Below are positions 1-12,000 of a stretch of 64,000 nt of DNA, piece by piece (the first letter of the stretch is position 1; each line of letters opens with the position of its first letter). Below the pieces are notes generated by a model. It was not told the origin of the DNA. It made no database searches and saw only the letters and a program-made list of their open reading frames with translations. The translations under genes were made by a program, and so were the position numbers. Source of the stretch: Manduca sexta (Eukaryota > Arthropoda > Insecta > Lepidoptera > Sphingidae); the NCBI RefSeq assembly GCF_014839805.1, contig NC_051141.1, forward strand, positions 15,012,777 to 15,076,776, given 5' to 3'.

Positions 1-465
1 GAGAAGTACGCGAGTGGGAAAATGCTTTCGAAGGGTTCTTTATGTGGTGTTTTCGTCAGTTAAAGTATGTAGGTGATCACTAAGCATCCGTAATTATGAG
101 AACTTCAAATTTATTTTTGTTTAATTAAAGACTGTACAATAAATATTAGGTAAATAACTTTTGTAACGTAATTCTATTTTACTTTATTACATATTTCTCA
201 TGAGTGTTGGAAGTAAGAGTTTCATTGTGACATACGAAGAAATACGCAACAAGTGAATGATTTGGGACGTCCAACAATTCAGCTAGCTTTGTATACCGAT
301 ATAAACTAATCCAGCATATGTTTCTAGGTAGGACTACAATTAAAATGAACTCTGTTCATTATTGTTTTAATTTGTGCTTTTCAGTGACTTTTTTTCGTAG
401 TCAAATTTCAGTTCTTTTTATTTCTTAATACGTTAATATTTTTTCCCTACTTAATTCGTTGGTAA
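1..465. other. AT-rich flank, no gene seen
   Basis: Plain AT-rich sequence. No open frame with splice sites, tRNA or repeat terminus is recognisable. It may be an intron or intergenic DNA to the left of the RhoGAP68F gene. Confidence 0.5.
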
Positions 466-780
466 GCGGCGATAGCCTAGTTGGGTGTGGAACGGACTGC
501 CAAGACGAATGTCCGCAGGTTCAAATCCCAAGGGCACACACCTCTGACGTTTCTAAAATCATGTGTGTATTATTTTGTGAATTTATCGTTCGCTTTAACG
601 GTGCAGGAAAACATCGTGAAGAAACTTGCACATCTGAGAAGTTCTCTATAGGAATTTCGAAGGTGTGTGAAGTCTACCAATCCGCACTAGGCCAGCGTGG
701 TGGACTAAAGCCTAATCCCTCTCAGTAGTATAGAGGCCCGTGCTCAACAGTGGGCAAGTTATTATACAATATTATACAGG
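466..780 (+). repeat. tRNA-derived SINE, family A, copy 1
   Basis: It begins GCGGCGATAGCCTAGTTGG, an A-box-like tRNA head, and has a B box (GGTTCAAATCCCA) at about 518-530. The body (TGAGAAGTTCTCTATAGGAA, then GTGTGTGAAGTCTACCAATC) and the tail with CAGTGGGCA recur at 3677-4003. This is the layout of a lepidopteran tRNA-related SINE transcribed by RNA polymerase III. The short open frame inside is not a protein gene. Confidence 0.85.
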
Positions 781-1699
781 GCTGATATTATTTTTATTAT
801 TAATTCGTTGGTACCTAGTGTATAAATTACAATATTACATTGGTAAAATAAAAAAAAACAGTCCATTTAAAATCCTCCTTTTGATGTCAGTTAAAAATAT
901 ATAATCATAACCATCTTTTCAATAAAGTCAAATCGATAGACTCCTTATCTGTAAAAATCGGCCCACTAGGACTAAAATAAAATGGATTCATACTAAGGGC
1001 TTAAAAATCATTACCCTTCCTCACTAAATAATAATCCGGTAAAAATGAGAAACTATGCGACATGAGTCAGTTGGTCATGAACTTGTCATCTCTTTGAAAC
1101 GTAATATTAAGGTACGAAGGTTGTTGGTGGCCTCCACTGGTTAATTTATCTGTATAATCCAAAAAGTTATTTTGGTGCAGCGAACGAATACTCCGTCGTC
1201 TTTTCACGGCCAGATTGCGCCGGGATGAGAAAATATATTGTGAATGTTAACAAGATCGGTAACAAATTGAATACAAAATCCACATAATATGGTCATGTTT
1301 CTGTTCCTAAAAACGATTATAAGATTATTAATAATAATGATTAATCTTCAGTACTGCTGAAGAAACTATTGGAAATGGCGGTTAAAACGTAATTGCAAGC
1401 CCAAGTTTATTTATCAGTTGCTAATCAAAAAAAATATTAATACTTTAATCAAAATAGAAATTGCTCTTTATGAATACGGTTCTAGAGAAAAATTCTTGAT
1501 ACAGCCTACAACAATAATATTCTAACGAATGTAGAATCGGTGAGAGCTTTCTCTTCATTGGCTTACTTCAGTACAACACAACAAAACCCTTGAGACAATA
1601 ATGCTTTATCTTGTAAGCTGATTAATTTATTTTTAAACAGGCATAGTTTTGGTACCCACGTGCTATTGTACTCGTATTGCGAATAATTGAATGAATTTC
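781..1699. other. AT-rich DNA, nothing recognised
   Basis: No coding exon, tRNA or clear terminal repeat seen on either strand; composition matches the intergenic background. Confidence 0.5.
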
Positions 1700-2007
1700 T
1701 TTTTAGCCGAATTTCGGCCACACGGCGTCCAATTTCGGCGGAGATCAGCCACTTATGCTGGAGATATTATAGTGTGTGCGTTATACATAAGGGCACTCTC
1801 AATTCCTTTACTCCTTTAGTCCAGGCGCAATCCGACATGACCGGGGAGAGATCGGGCGCAGGACCAACGGCTTTACGTGCTTTTCGAGGAACGGTACCTC
1901 CGTACCTCCTCACACCGCCAACTTCTAGAGTTGCGACTAAGTAATTTTTAAAATGGAAAGACACAGTAGCAAGTTTTGCCTTACCTGGGATTCGAACCGG
2001 GAAATAT
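1700..2007. repeat. Dispersed lepidopteran retroposon-like repeat
   Basis: A GC-richer block with CTGGAGATATTATAGTGTGT, then ATCGGGCGCAGGACCAACGG and CTTTACGTGCTTTTCGAGG. It ends in CCTGGGATTCGAACCGGGA, which reads as a B-box-like GGTTCGAATCC on the other strand. I recognise the motif order as a very common repeat of moth genomes, probably a SINE or LINE tail. Orientation is not certain. The overlapping open frames on both strands are by-products. Confidence 0.6.
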
Positions 2008-2955
2008 GAAAAATAATATGAATATAAAAAAATACTTCGTAAAATTTTATTTTGATTAAATATTGTTTTCGTCTAGAAAATAATCTGATAATCATCTGAT
2101 GATATAATGGCATTTGTTTTACTTATCTACAACACCTCGCACATTTAGAATGTATACTAAAAAGATTTCTATTTACAATCGTGATTATGTACTTACTGTG
2201 TCTTTTACTTACTTTTAAATAACAAAAAAAAATCTATTACGTGATTATTGTTTGCGGTTGGTGCAATATCTAAGTATCACTACTTAGATTATCACCTACG
2301 GATTGTCCGGGAAAGTTAAGTTCGTCAACATTGAACTTACATACTTAGATATCCTACTAATTTAGGAGGAGCTAGCTGAGACAACTAATAAAAAACAGTT
2401 TACAAGAGCAGAGTGAAAAGAGACTATCTTATACATTGAGAGTCGTTACTCCTAGTTAATAAGTATACCGCCAGGAAAAAGTATGAAATATCCACCATTA
2501 ACTATTAATTTTACAATTTATAGTTCAATGACGACATGCCCTTAACCATTAGCAGCAGCCTTAACAGCTGTCTTGGATGCTAGATCCGTTATGCTGCGTG
2601 AAAATATACACAGTTCCCTTCAAGGACTATCGACTATAATGACCTTAAGAGACTACTATTAATAGTATTTGTAACATGAATAAATCAACAAAGCTCGTTG
2701 CAGTGACGGCCGACTTTGTATCGCATATAAGTAGGAAATTAGAAACGTCGAACTTAAACGCCATATTACTGTCAATTTGTTATTCATGTCCGTACAAAGC
2801 AGTGTTTCACCGGCCGTTTAATGAACTATGTAATATAAAATGAATATTTAATCATGAAATGTGAATGTCTCATATTATTCGCGGCTGATATTGATTCTCT
2901 TTGTTATTACTACTTTAATAATATTGTTTTAGAATTAATTATTTGCCATACCAAA
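2008..2955. other. AT-rich DNA, nothing recognised
   Basis: No supported exon. The stretch around 2560-2830 is slightly GC-richer but has no open frame or termini. Confidence 0.4.
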
Positions 2956-3227
2956 TCTATATATATATAAAAATGAATCCCTATTTTCCTTGGTCACGCC
3001 ATCAGGCGTGAACGGCTGGACCGATTTCACTTTTTTTTTTGTTGTGTTTGTTGTTGTCAGGAAAAAGTTCTTATGAAAGAAAAAAATTATGCGGAAAATT
3101 AGAAAATTTAAGAAAACTTGAAAATATTGATTTTATATAACTGTCAATTGTTTGAAATAACTGTCAGCGATTGACAGAATGCGCAAATTCATAGTTAAGG
3201 AGGGACAACGTCTGTCGGGTCAACTAG
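2956..3227 (+). mobile_element. Non-autonomous mini-Helitron, + orientation
   Basis: It starts with 5' TC (TCTATATATATATAAAAATG) and ends GTCGGGTCAACTAG. An A lies just before and a T just after, as expected for Helitron insertion between A and T. The interior contains GAACGGCTGGACCGATTTCA, a phrase frequent in lepidopteran Helitrons. A 270-bp copy lies inverted at 5549-5818. No Rep/helicase coding is present, so it depends on another element for movement. Confidence 0.75.
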
Positions 3228-3676
3228 TAGCTTATAATAAATAGTTATATTCTCTTACGCGACTCACCAGTTGCTGGGGTGTTGGATATTTATATTTTTG
3301 TTGCAAGTAAAAGCTAACAGCGCTGAATGAATTCAGTTATAATTTGGTATACAGATGGTCTAACCATGTCCGGGGTTTGCCACATATGTACAGATTTTTA
3401 TCCCTATAATTTATTCCCGTAAGAAATATTTTTTTTTTAGTAGATGGCGCTGCCGTTGTACTGATAGCGCAACAGGTAGCTGTAACGATTTAGGGACTTT
3501 TGGAAATTCCTTCGACCTTGGCGTTGATATATCGGTTTATTAAATTATATGAGTAGTTAAATGCTTTAAAAGTGTTCTAAAAATAATTGAAAAGAATAAC
3601 GTGAGTTCAGTATCGGGAAAAATTCGGAGCCAATTAAAAGCTGTTCGTTATAAAAACTCGTGTCTATATATATAAA
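3228..3676. repeat. RTE/Helitron-tail-like dispersed repeat remnant
   Basis: The block at about 3310-3500 has motifs common in lepidopteran dispersed repeats: GTATACAGATGGTCTAACCA and GTAGATGGCGCTGCCGTTG. Boundaries and family are uncertain, and the rest is AT-rich background. Confidence 0.35.
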
Positions 3677-4003
3677 AGCGGCGATAGCCTAGTTGGTTGT
3701 GGAAACTGGAACGGACTACCGAGACAAATGTCCGCAGGTTCAAATCCCAAGGACACATACCTTTACTAAATTATGACTTTTTTAAATGATGTGTGTATTC
3801 TTTATGAATTATCGTTTGCTTTAACGGTGAAGGAAACCTGCATACCTGAGAAGTTCTCTATAGGAATTTTGAAGGTGTGTGAAGTCTACCAATCCGCCAG
3901 CGCCACTAGGCCAGCGTAGTGGACTAAGTACTAATCCCTCTTAGTAATAAAGGAAACCCCTGCCCAGCAGTGGGACATAGTAGGTTATAATACACGGCTA
4001 ATA
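3677..4003 (+). repeat. tRNA-derived SINE, family A, copy 2
   Basis: Second near-full copy of the family seen at 466-780: GCGGCGATAGCCTAGTTGG head, GGTTCAAATCCCA B box at about 3737, the TGAGAAGTTCTCTATAGGAA body, and a tail with CAGTGGGACATAG. Small insertions and substitutions against copy 1 (for example an extra AACTGG near the head) suggest independent insertions rather than a recent local duplication. Confidence 0.85.
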
Positions 4004-5234
4004 AGATTATTACTCATAATATATTTAGAATAAAGGTTTTGTTTATTAGCGAGAGTTGACCTAGACAGCGGTTATTTTCAACCTACAAAACAAATGCATA
4101 AAAATATTTAATTTCGTATTGATAATATATAGCCACATAAACATATTGTGTAAATAAAAGTAACTAGTATTTTGATTGTGCATATTTTGTAATATTTTGC
4201 CCCTATTTTATTGCATATTTTCGTAGAATTGTAGTGCGATGTCTAGTAATAACAAACTTGCATTTATGGAATCATTATGTACTACGTTCAACCGTACTTG
4301 CTATGTATTTTATTACCATATATTGATCCGTAAGGACAAATCACATACAAGGTCGAAATGACTAATAAGATTTTTTCATGAAGTGTGTAATCTCTTTCTA
4401 AGAAGCATAATGAGTAGAATTTAAGTGAAATATTAACTTTGAAATTATACAGGGTGTAACACAAAAATAAAATTAAATAATTACATGAAATTTACTACGT
4501 CTACTAAACTACCAATTATTGGTAATCGTTGAATTATTATTCTCTTTTCTCATATTTCGTATATTTCTTTAGGTAAATATTGATAATTTGTCACTTAATA
4601 TATACATACGAAAATCACATTGTTTATAATTTAGGACAGTTGAGGTAAAATGATCAAATGTTGATTTTTGGTCTTCGTCGCTTCGAATACATTTTTTTAG
4701 GCATGTTGCCCTTCTACTACTTTAATGAAATTTGCAGAAAAAAATATCTATTAAAGGCAGTTTTAATTTAGAGTCATTAAAAGTTCGGAGATGGTTATGC
4801 AATTTCAAAAATTTCCGTAATGGTTATTTTTTAACTCTAAATTTAAAAAATAATGATTCTGTTATCGTCATTAGAAAGCCAACTATTACTCTTATTTGAG
4901 TAAAGCAAACACAACTGTAGATTCAATAGTTTAGTTATGCAGTCGTTTAATTACGAAGCTGAGTAGTAATATCGACTTTCATAAAAAGTTTAGGTAAATC
5001 TAAATAACTTTTAAACTATTGGGCAATATACATGGGAGTTTGGTGCACATTAAGAGAGTATTGTAGATCTGCTACAGTTGGACACTATAGCGTTTCACTT
5101 GTATTATATGTTATTAATTTAAATTTGCGCGTTCATCGAACTGAAACAGTAAAATGGATGAACGATTACGTATTTTGTTTTCTTCCTATTATAAAGTCCG
5201 ATATGAATACTATACTTCGTTATTGATCATTAAT
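4004..5234. other. AT-rich DNA, nothing recognised
   Basis: No exon, repeat terminus or RNA gene supported. The open frame at about 5032-5226 has no domain and no splice context. Confidence 0.4.
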
Positions 5235-5322
5235 GTCCCGACTTAAAGTCGATTTCTGGCCGAAGCCGATAAATCGGCTGTCGCTTCACCTGCGGAGCTG
5301 GAGCCGGTCGAAGGCTTAAAAA
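5235..5322. other. Short GC-rich hairpin island
   Basis: A small GC-rich block in AT-rich DNA with short inverted repeats: GACTTAAAGTC at 5239, and CGAAGCCGATAAATCGGCT with AGCCGAT/ATCGGCT arms just after. No coding potential is seen. It is probably part of a degraded repeat. Confidence 0.35.
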
Positions 5323-5548
5323 CTCAAAAAAAATATATTCTAGATTGGCTACAATCTACAATTCGCTGGCTTATTATTGCAAGGTTCTATGTTAATTTAT
5401 GCTTATGTCACAAAAAATAGATTAAAAAATGTCATGTTGGTAAAATTTTAAAATATGTAAATTTTTATTTATATTTCGGGGTCTACTTAAAAAGAAACAT
5501 AATTAAGCGATATAGATATAACTTAATTTGTACAAAAAATATAAAATG

Positions 5549-5818
5549 CTAGTTGACCAGACATACGAATTTGGAGCGCACATTCAGTCAATCGCTGACA
5601 GTTTATTTATACAATTAACAGTTATATAATATTAATATTTTCGTTAAGTTTTCTTAAATTTTCTAATTTTCCGCGCTATTTTTGTTTTTTTTTTCTTTCA
5701 TAAGAACCTTCTCCGGACAATAACAAACACAACAAAAAAAAAATAGTGAACTCGGTCCAGCCGTTCACGCGTGATGGTGTGATCAAGTTAAATAGGGATT
5801 CATTTTTATATATATAGA
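5549..5818 (-). mobile_element. Non-autonomous mini-Helitron, - orientation
   Basis: Reads on the minus strand from 5' TC (5817-5818) to terminal CTAG (5549-5552), ending TGGTCAACTAG. The sequence parallels 2956-3227 throughout: AATGAATCCCTATTT head, GAACGGCTGGACC block, poly-T, and GCTGACAG motifs near the 3' end. The base after CTAG is C instead of the usual T. No protein is encoded; the open frame at 5676-5906 is chance. Confidence 0.75.
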
Positions 5819-5820
5819 TG

Positions 5821-5940
5821 GATAGGCGGGGCGGGGGGGACTCCGAAGTCCCTGCGCACCGAAGGATCTTCTCGGCGTTAACGGCAGCATGAGGTCTACA
5901 ACACACTGCCGGCCATCACGGGGATCAACCAAATATGCAG
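5821..5940 (+). repeat. GC-rich repeat fragment shared with 45.9 kb
   Basis: Contains CCTGCGCACCGAAG, then GGCGTTAACGGCAGCATGAG and CTACAACACACTGCCG. The same motifs in the same order occur at 45912-46020 (CCGCGCACCGAAG, GGCGTCAACGACAGCATGAG, CACGCTGCCG). This is a fragment of a dispersed element, probably the 3' end of a non-LTR retrotransposon. Confidence 0.6.
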
Positions 5941-6330
5941 AGTTGCATGAAAAACATTCGAGTCATTTCCTTAATGTTATAATTAATCAAATTACGAAAT
6001 AATGTTGATTCCAACATTTACTCAATTATTTCATTCGATTTCATGTTTGGTAGGAACACATTTCGTTGTACGTAACCGTGATCCCGACCTTCACCGTTTT
6101 GCGCTTTAGGATTGAAAGAGAGATAAGATCGCGCGGTTTTTACTTTAACCAACTTAAATTTCAATTAATTGCACTCCACAATTATTGTTAACAAAAAAGT
6201 TAACAACATTAACATTTTAATAACATAGTCAGGTCCATAAACATAGTCCCTCTCGGGCTCGATAAAATTTACAAAAGAGGCAGAAAGTATGTATTATATT
6301 TTTTTATTATTGCATAAAACTAACAAAAAA

Positions 6331-6408
6331 GCGGCGATACCCTAGTTGGGTGTGGAATGGACTGCCGAAACGAATGTCCGCAGGTTCAAATCCCAAGGGC
6401 ACACACTA
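6331..6408 (+). repeat. tRNA-derived SINE, family A, 5' fragment
   Basis: Only the tRNA-like head is present: GCGGCGATACCCTAGTTGG, CGAATGTCCGCAGGTTCAAA and CCCAAGGGCACACA. The body seen in the two longer copies is missing. This is unusual because SINEs and LINEs more often lose the 5' end; an internal deletion after insertion is possible. Confidence 0.75.
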
Positions 6409-7007
6409 ATAAAGTTTCTGTTAAAAATATGCTGATGTAAATACGTTTACATGGACACATTTTAGAAAGTAATGGTTTCTTATTTATTATTATAATCCTA
6501 CTGGCTAGTATGAATAATTTTATCTAGATAAAATTATCTATTCACCACATCTACAGTTTATTTTTATGTATTTAATTAAATTTGTTACCAAAATACTGTT
6601 CAGGTACTTGTTATTCACGCATTAGTTATATGACTTACAATCAATAATGATGCAATATGCATGTTCAACCCAATGCATCTACCATCAAGTACCAACTAAA
6701 ACTTCATAGAGTAGTTTCAAGAACAGTTACCAGTCGTTCAAGATTTGTCCTTCAGTTTAGAAACAACTTAAATGCAAAACTAAATTTATTAATTATCTTA
6801 GTGTTTGAATAAAAATAATATTGCATTTAACTTTCTTATTCTTAGATATTTTATAAAAAAGCTTATTAATATAATTAATACAGACCCAATAATTAATTTA
6901 TGTGAATTCAGCATTATATATTAATGACTGGATAGTTCAAATAATAACTCGATCAGGTTCTATTTTCAAATTATAGCACCAAATATAACATATGAAGATA
7001 GTAATCA
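6409..7007. other. AT-rich DNA, nothing recognised
   Basis: No supported exon or repeat terminus in this stretch. Confidence 0.4.
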
Positions 7008-7290
7008 CTCGCGGCTGCGCCAGCGTCGGATGCCTTTCCCACTGCATAAGTTACTTAAAGCACTGTACGACGTCAGCACCATATATTCAAAATCGGATGA
7101 AAAAGTAATTTCCCATGCGAGCAAATTGCCAGAATAAAAAGTAGCCTATGTGTTAATGTAGGCCATGGTCTACCGGTGTGCCAAATTGCATCCAAATCCG
7201 TTCAGTTATATTTGTGTTTACTTATAAAAAACATATAAACACATTCACAAACTTTTGCATTTATAATATTAGTAAGCAGTAAGATAAGAT
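7008..7290 (+). repeat. RTE-like non-LTR / SINE repeat fragment
   Basis: It begins CTCGCGGCTGCGCCAGCGTC and contains AAAAAGTAGCCTATGTGTTA, CATCCAAATCCGTTCAGTT and a CACATTCACAAACTTT tail ending in ATTTATAATATTAGTA. These phrases are very common in lepidopteran genomes as 3' ends of RTE-type LINEs and their non-autonomous relatives. No open reading frame remains. Confidence 0.6.
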
Positions 7291-8421
7291 GCTTGAAACG
7301 TTCGATCTATATATTTTAATGGATATTTAGGTGAAACAAATATTTGCACTCCATGTGTTTGAATTTGTTATAAATTTAATTATTTATACAAATTAAGAAT
7401 TTGTTAATTTCTTTTGTAATTTAACTACATAATATGTAGAGTATACAATAAATAGTTCCTAATATTTTCATTACGTAGTTGCATATTAAAGTGTATGTTT
7501 GATGATATGAAATAATTTCAATTTAATACATAATTTATTAATTTTTTTATGGAAAATACAAATCATTGGAGATGTAATTATTAAACCTACAGTAACCTGT
7601 GTATAATTCTCAGCTTGACTATAAGGTCAACTTATGGTTTAAAATCGTGGCTTAAATAATCAAGAGAAAAACCGCCCAACTTGAAGAAACCGCGCTAAAT
7701 ATTACGAGTAGCTAGTCCTTCATCCGGCGAATTCAAACCATATTTGTTTTGAATAAATTACATTTTGAATTGCGTTAAAAGACAATAAGAATTGCATTAA
7801 GTTATTTAAGTGACAAAGTAACGGAAATGCTAAGCTTATTTTATTTAAGAATTTTCAATTCTTTCCACGTCGTTTGACTTACAAAGATATTTATGGAGTG
7901 ACCACTATATAATTCACCTGTCCTACTTAGTTCCTAGTTTCGTTTTGTAGCGCATGTCTATTTTCGTCTTGCCATTAAGTACTGAATATTATATTATTAT
8001 GCGAAGTTGAAGTTTCCCCGGCTGTTAATTGTTAACAAAGGCTATTTTTGTATATAAAATGTTTACAATCTCTCGTAACTTTGTCTCGTACATTTATCAA
8101 AACGTTATTTGAAATTTCGTGAATGCAATGTCATCAAACACGGATTATCTTTATGCCCATTATACGTACTGATACGTGGTACGTTGATTTAATTTCGTCT
8201 AAACAAACTGAGCCCGATAATTCAATAATCATTTTCCTGCCCAGGTCGAAATTAATTTTGATACTAGCGCAAACAGCATCGTTATAGGTTGGGTTTATTA
8301 CATTACTATTGTACGTTTTCAATCATTAAATAGTAATATTTATTATAATGCTATCCGATACATAATTTGTTCAGTTTTAATTAAATTCAATACTTTTTAG
8401 TTCATGCATAACTTATATATA
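7291..8421. other. AT-rich DNA, nothing recognised
   Basis: No supported exon. If a RhoGAP68F first exon lies upstream of 8881, this stretch would be intron, but no ATG exon with a convincing phase-1 donor was found in it. Confidence 0.35.
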
Positions 8422-8824
8422 CAGGGCCATTTTGACATTGCGTTACTAAATGAAACCACATACCTATCTACTTGCAAATAAAACTTTAAAATTAGTTACT
8501 TGAGCCGTAGATGTAAAATAAAAAAGTGTAAGTTTCGAACAAAATAAATATTCATAAAAAGTAATACTAATTTGACGCACCCTAATGCCACCACTACTAG
8601 TCTAAGAAAATTCGTCGCAGCGGCATCATACTTTCAGTCAGAAATACACACACGCACACGCCATATTCGTATTAAACTACAGAATGATAAAAATATCATA
8701 AAACTTAAATCAGGATTTTTGGTGAAAATATACGTTATTAATGGATGAGTTTTGGCAGCAATGGCAGCAAAGGTGAAGACGAATATGTGGTTTCTTTTAG
8801 TAACGCAATGTCAAAATGACCCTG
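8422..8824. mobile_element. 403-bp MITE with about 40-bp TIRs and TA target duplication
   Basis: The left end CAGGGCCATTTTGACATTGC is matched in inverse by GCAATGTCAAAATGACCCTG at the right end. The match continues inward (GTTACTAAATGAAACCACAT against ATGTGGTTTCTTTTAGTAAC), giving TIRs of about 40 bp with few mismatches. TA flanks both ends (8420-8421 and 8825-8826), as for Tc1/mariner-type elements. There is no transposase. The right end is only 56 bp upstream of a RhoGAP68F coding exon. Confidence 0.8.
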
Positions 8825-8880
8825 TATAAGGAAACAATTAAATGAAGTTCCCAGCATGTCTGTAATAGGTTTATTTTCAG

Positions 8881-9005
8881 CTCCATTGCCGCCCGAACTG
8901 CTGGACATTCCAGACGACCTGTTGGACAGGTCTACCAGTGATGGCACCATAGAGGAAAACTTTGAAGAGGAGCTGGCGCGAGGTCCCGTAGGGCCTTACA
9001 CTGAG
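8881..9005 (+). CDS. RhoGAP68F: RhoGAP68F coding exon a (acidic leader)
   Basis: Acceptor TTATTTTCAG at 8880 and donor GAG|GTAACG at 9006. It encodes about 41 residues rich in Asp, Glu and Pro (PPELLDIPDDLL ... EENFEEEL ... GPYTE). The exon enters in phase 1 and leaves in phase 0, which matches exon 13253 exactly. An in-frame ATG lies upstream at 8856, but the TTTATTTTCAG in between looks like a splice acceptor, so that ATG is probably intronic. The leader is poorly conserved in the family, so assignment rests on phase and position. Confidence 0.7.
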
Positions 9006-12000
9006 GTAACGCTATTCCCTTTTTTTTCCCGCATTTCATAAACATTTAAGCTAATGTGACAAAGTTAGTTACGCACAACGTTTCATAAAGCTTTTTGTAT
9101 GTCCATCAATAGTAACATTCACATGTACGGTTAAATAAAACTCGCAAAATAAATTAGCCTTGATAATAGCGTCACTCTATTAATAATAGATTGCTAATCA
9201 ATATTTATGTACCGTTAACATCGAACTGCGACGAAAAGTCCTACACATTACACCCCCGATTGGGCGTTGCTATTGCTACAGACGTTTTGAAAGCTACCCC
9301 GTTGTAGCACAAGGCATGCTTGCGATAGTTGGCAGGTGAAGAACAATTTGATATCGCGCATGACGAGCGGTGATAAGTCAGAGTAACAGCCTGCCTGGTC
9401 TGTTCGCGGTTCTCTCGGTAACAAACAACCCGCTAGTTTCGCTTCCGGCCGCGACAAATAATTAAACTTATTCGATTTCATATCTTAAATAGTTTTATGT
9501 ACTCTAACCTACGGCTTCGGTTATGTTTTAATATTGCTTAATAATAAAATTTAATCGGATATAATTTAAGTTTTCAAAAAAATATTTAATCAATGTTTTG
9601 ATAACTATAAATATAGTGTATATTTGTAATACTTGTCCATTCTAAATCTGTGACTAATCAATGTCTCTTAAAACCTTTTTTAGTAAAGAAATGAAATATA
9701 GAGAAAGAAACAAACAAAAGGAAACAATTAATTCCAAAATTATACAATAACTGTGGTCCGATTATCAGAATTTTAAATTTAATGCTTTTGTTTGCGAACA
9801 ATATTAAATCAGTACATTCGATATTAACCTCTATATGTGTGATATCTGACATAATTTACCACATAAAAAAGATTCATAATGGATGAGAAAAATATGTTTT
9901 TTTACATGACTGCGCAAAATTATTATAAACAGACAGGTTCTGCCACTTTAGTGGATATTTCTGACTGATCGTCTGATAAGGACGTCTTAATACTTCCACC
10001 AGAGCATGAAAATTTAACGGGGATAACTTCGAATTATATGCGATTGTTCTAATTAACACTTTGAAGCCCTACGCTTAGCCATATTCTTCTGTTACGAAGC
10101 TGGCGACGCTGAAAACAAAAATAGTCTGTACATTTATGGTTTGAATGGAAGGGCTTGATTACAAGGATCAAAAAAAAAATCGTAATTAATTTAGATTGTT
10201 ATTACTGTTTCTTAATGTTTACGTAGACGATAGGTGTGTCGTGTCCAAGAGTTCGTCCAGGTAAGTAACCATTACTATGTCTATTTTTGTTGTCAAGCGG
10301 CATTATTGTACTGCGGTTGTAGACACTGTAACAAGTGAATTCATTGAGCATTATGAGACATGGCGTATGTCTTAAGTTCTTGATGTTTTTTCACAATAAT
10401 AATCCATGTTATCAATGCTATTCATGAACCTCGGGAGCGGAGGAATGGTTATCTCGGACGCACAGGACTTGACTTGGCTCAGCTTGACGATTGCAATGCG
10501 ATGTCATACTGTTTATTGTATTTAAAAGTTCGGGCAATGTCCTAATATTTATTGCATTTTGAGCAAATCATTTGTAATTTTACGATTATTAACTAACCGA
10601 GTTTCTTTAATTTTAATATAATTTATGGCCTCATTGGTCTTTCCGTAGCGCATTTGAGTGTTCAATGCCTATCTTTGCGTCCAAAGTTCGTTCCTTAGTC
10701 CAGGCATTAATTTCCATTTCAGGTTTAGTTTGGGGACATCATAAAACCATTAAACCGGATTACCTACAATTTTAGCAATAACTTTAAAAAAAATATGAGC
10801 ACTGTTAAAAGTCTGACACAAGTATATTTTGTTGTATATAATACTCTCAGGCATTTTAAAAAGGCAGAAATTCAAACCAGGTTATATTATCCTAAAAATA
10901 TATTTCGTATATTATCTATTAATTAATAAAAAAATGATAAAACCCATCAAATTCAGCAATTATAGCGATAGGTTTCATATTAATTATCAAATCAAATCGT
11001 GTGTCTAGTAATAGTGAGAGTATGAAAGCAGTTTTATTAATAACAATAGCCTGGTCGACTTATAATTAGATTTATTAATCTTGTTTATATATTTAGTATT
11101 TAAATATACAAAAACATATTTTTTCTTCACTGTTCTCTTATGGGCCTGAGCCACTATGCGTAATAAGTATTGCTCTTCGTGTGAAAAAATAAAATGAGGA
11201 TTTTTTGAAACTGATGTAGCAAATGGTTCACTTTCTCCACATCCTGAGATAGATACGAGCTCTGCGACTTACGCGTTCATTCGCGTTTTACATAACTGCA
11301 GCTTATTCCTTCGAAGCACTGGCGTGAAATTATGTGGACGTCTGTATAATGTATATGCAATAATGTATCATAAATTAATTTGTGTGCAATTATAATTCTT
11401 TTACCTTTAAACTTTTGTATACGTAATATATACATAAGTTAAAGCGATTCCATTGATCCTATAAAAATACAGATTATTTTTTCCACGTCTCAGTTTGATC
11501 CTTAAAGGAAATTAATGAGATTTTTATAAACTTTTTAATGCAAATGTACCTACTTTAAAAAAAAAAAGCAAATAGATGTTATAAACGGTATATTTTGTAT
11601 AAACATAAGACGCAGTCAGAAACAAACCTGACATTGTAATAATATAAATAAATCCGTGAATATTTTAATAGTAGACGATATAAAACTCAATTACGACATA
11701 TTATTAAAAAATAGCATCGTTTTTGGCCGGCACAATATTAATTAAAAGATTTAAATGACGCTTACTGTCGGAAAAGCGTCTTAGAATTATAGCGGGCTGT
11801 TAAAATAAATTTTAGATTTCAGGGAGTTCGTTACGTTTCGGTTAAATTCGTGGAACATAATTAAGGTGTAACGGAACATATACACAGTCGATATGTGTTG
11901 CATTCGTGTTAGTATTGCCATCTCGCAGTACCCGTCCAGCTTGAAATAAATAGTATTTCCCGAACCATCGGGGGAGGCGCTACCCTTTACTGGCACACAT

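Noticed and set aside
466..6408. True tRNA genes at the B-box matches
   Set aside because: The matches are followed by shared non-tRNA bodies and do not fold as complete cloverleaves; they are SINE heads.
8856..8880. ATG at 8856 as the start of RhoGAP68F
   Set aside because: The bases between it and exon 8881 form a typical acceptor tract (TTTATTTTCAG), and the MITE lies right upstream. Kept only as an alternative.
9248..9481. 77-residue minus-strand frame in a GC-richer patch
   Set aside because: No recognisable domain and no splice signals fitting a gene.
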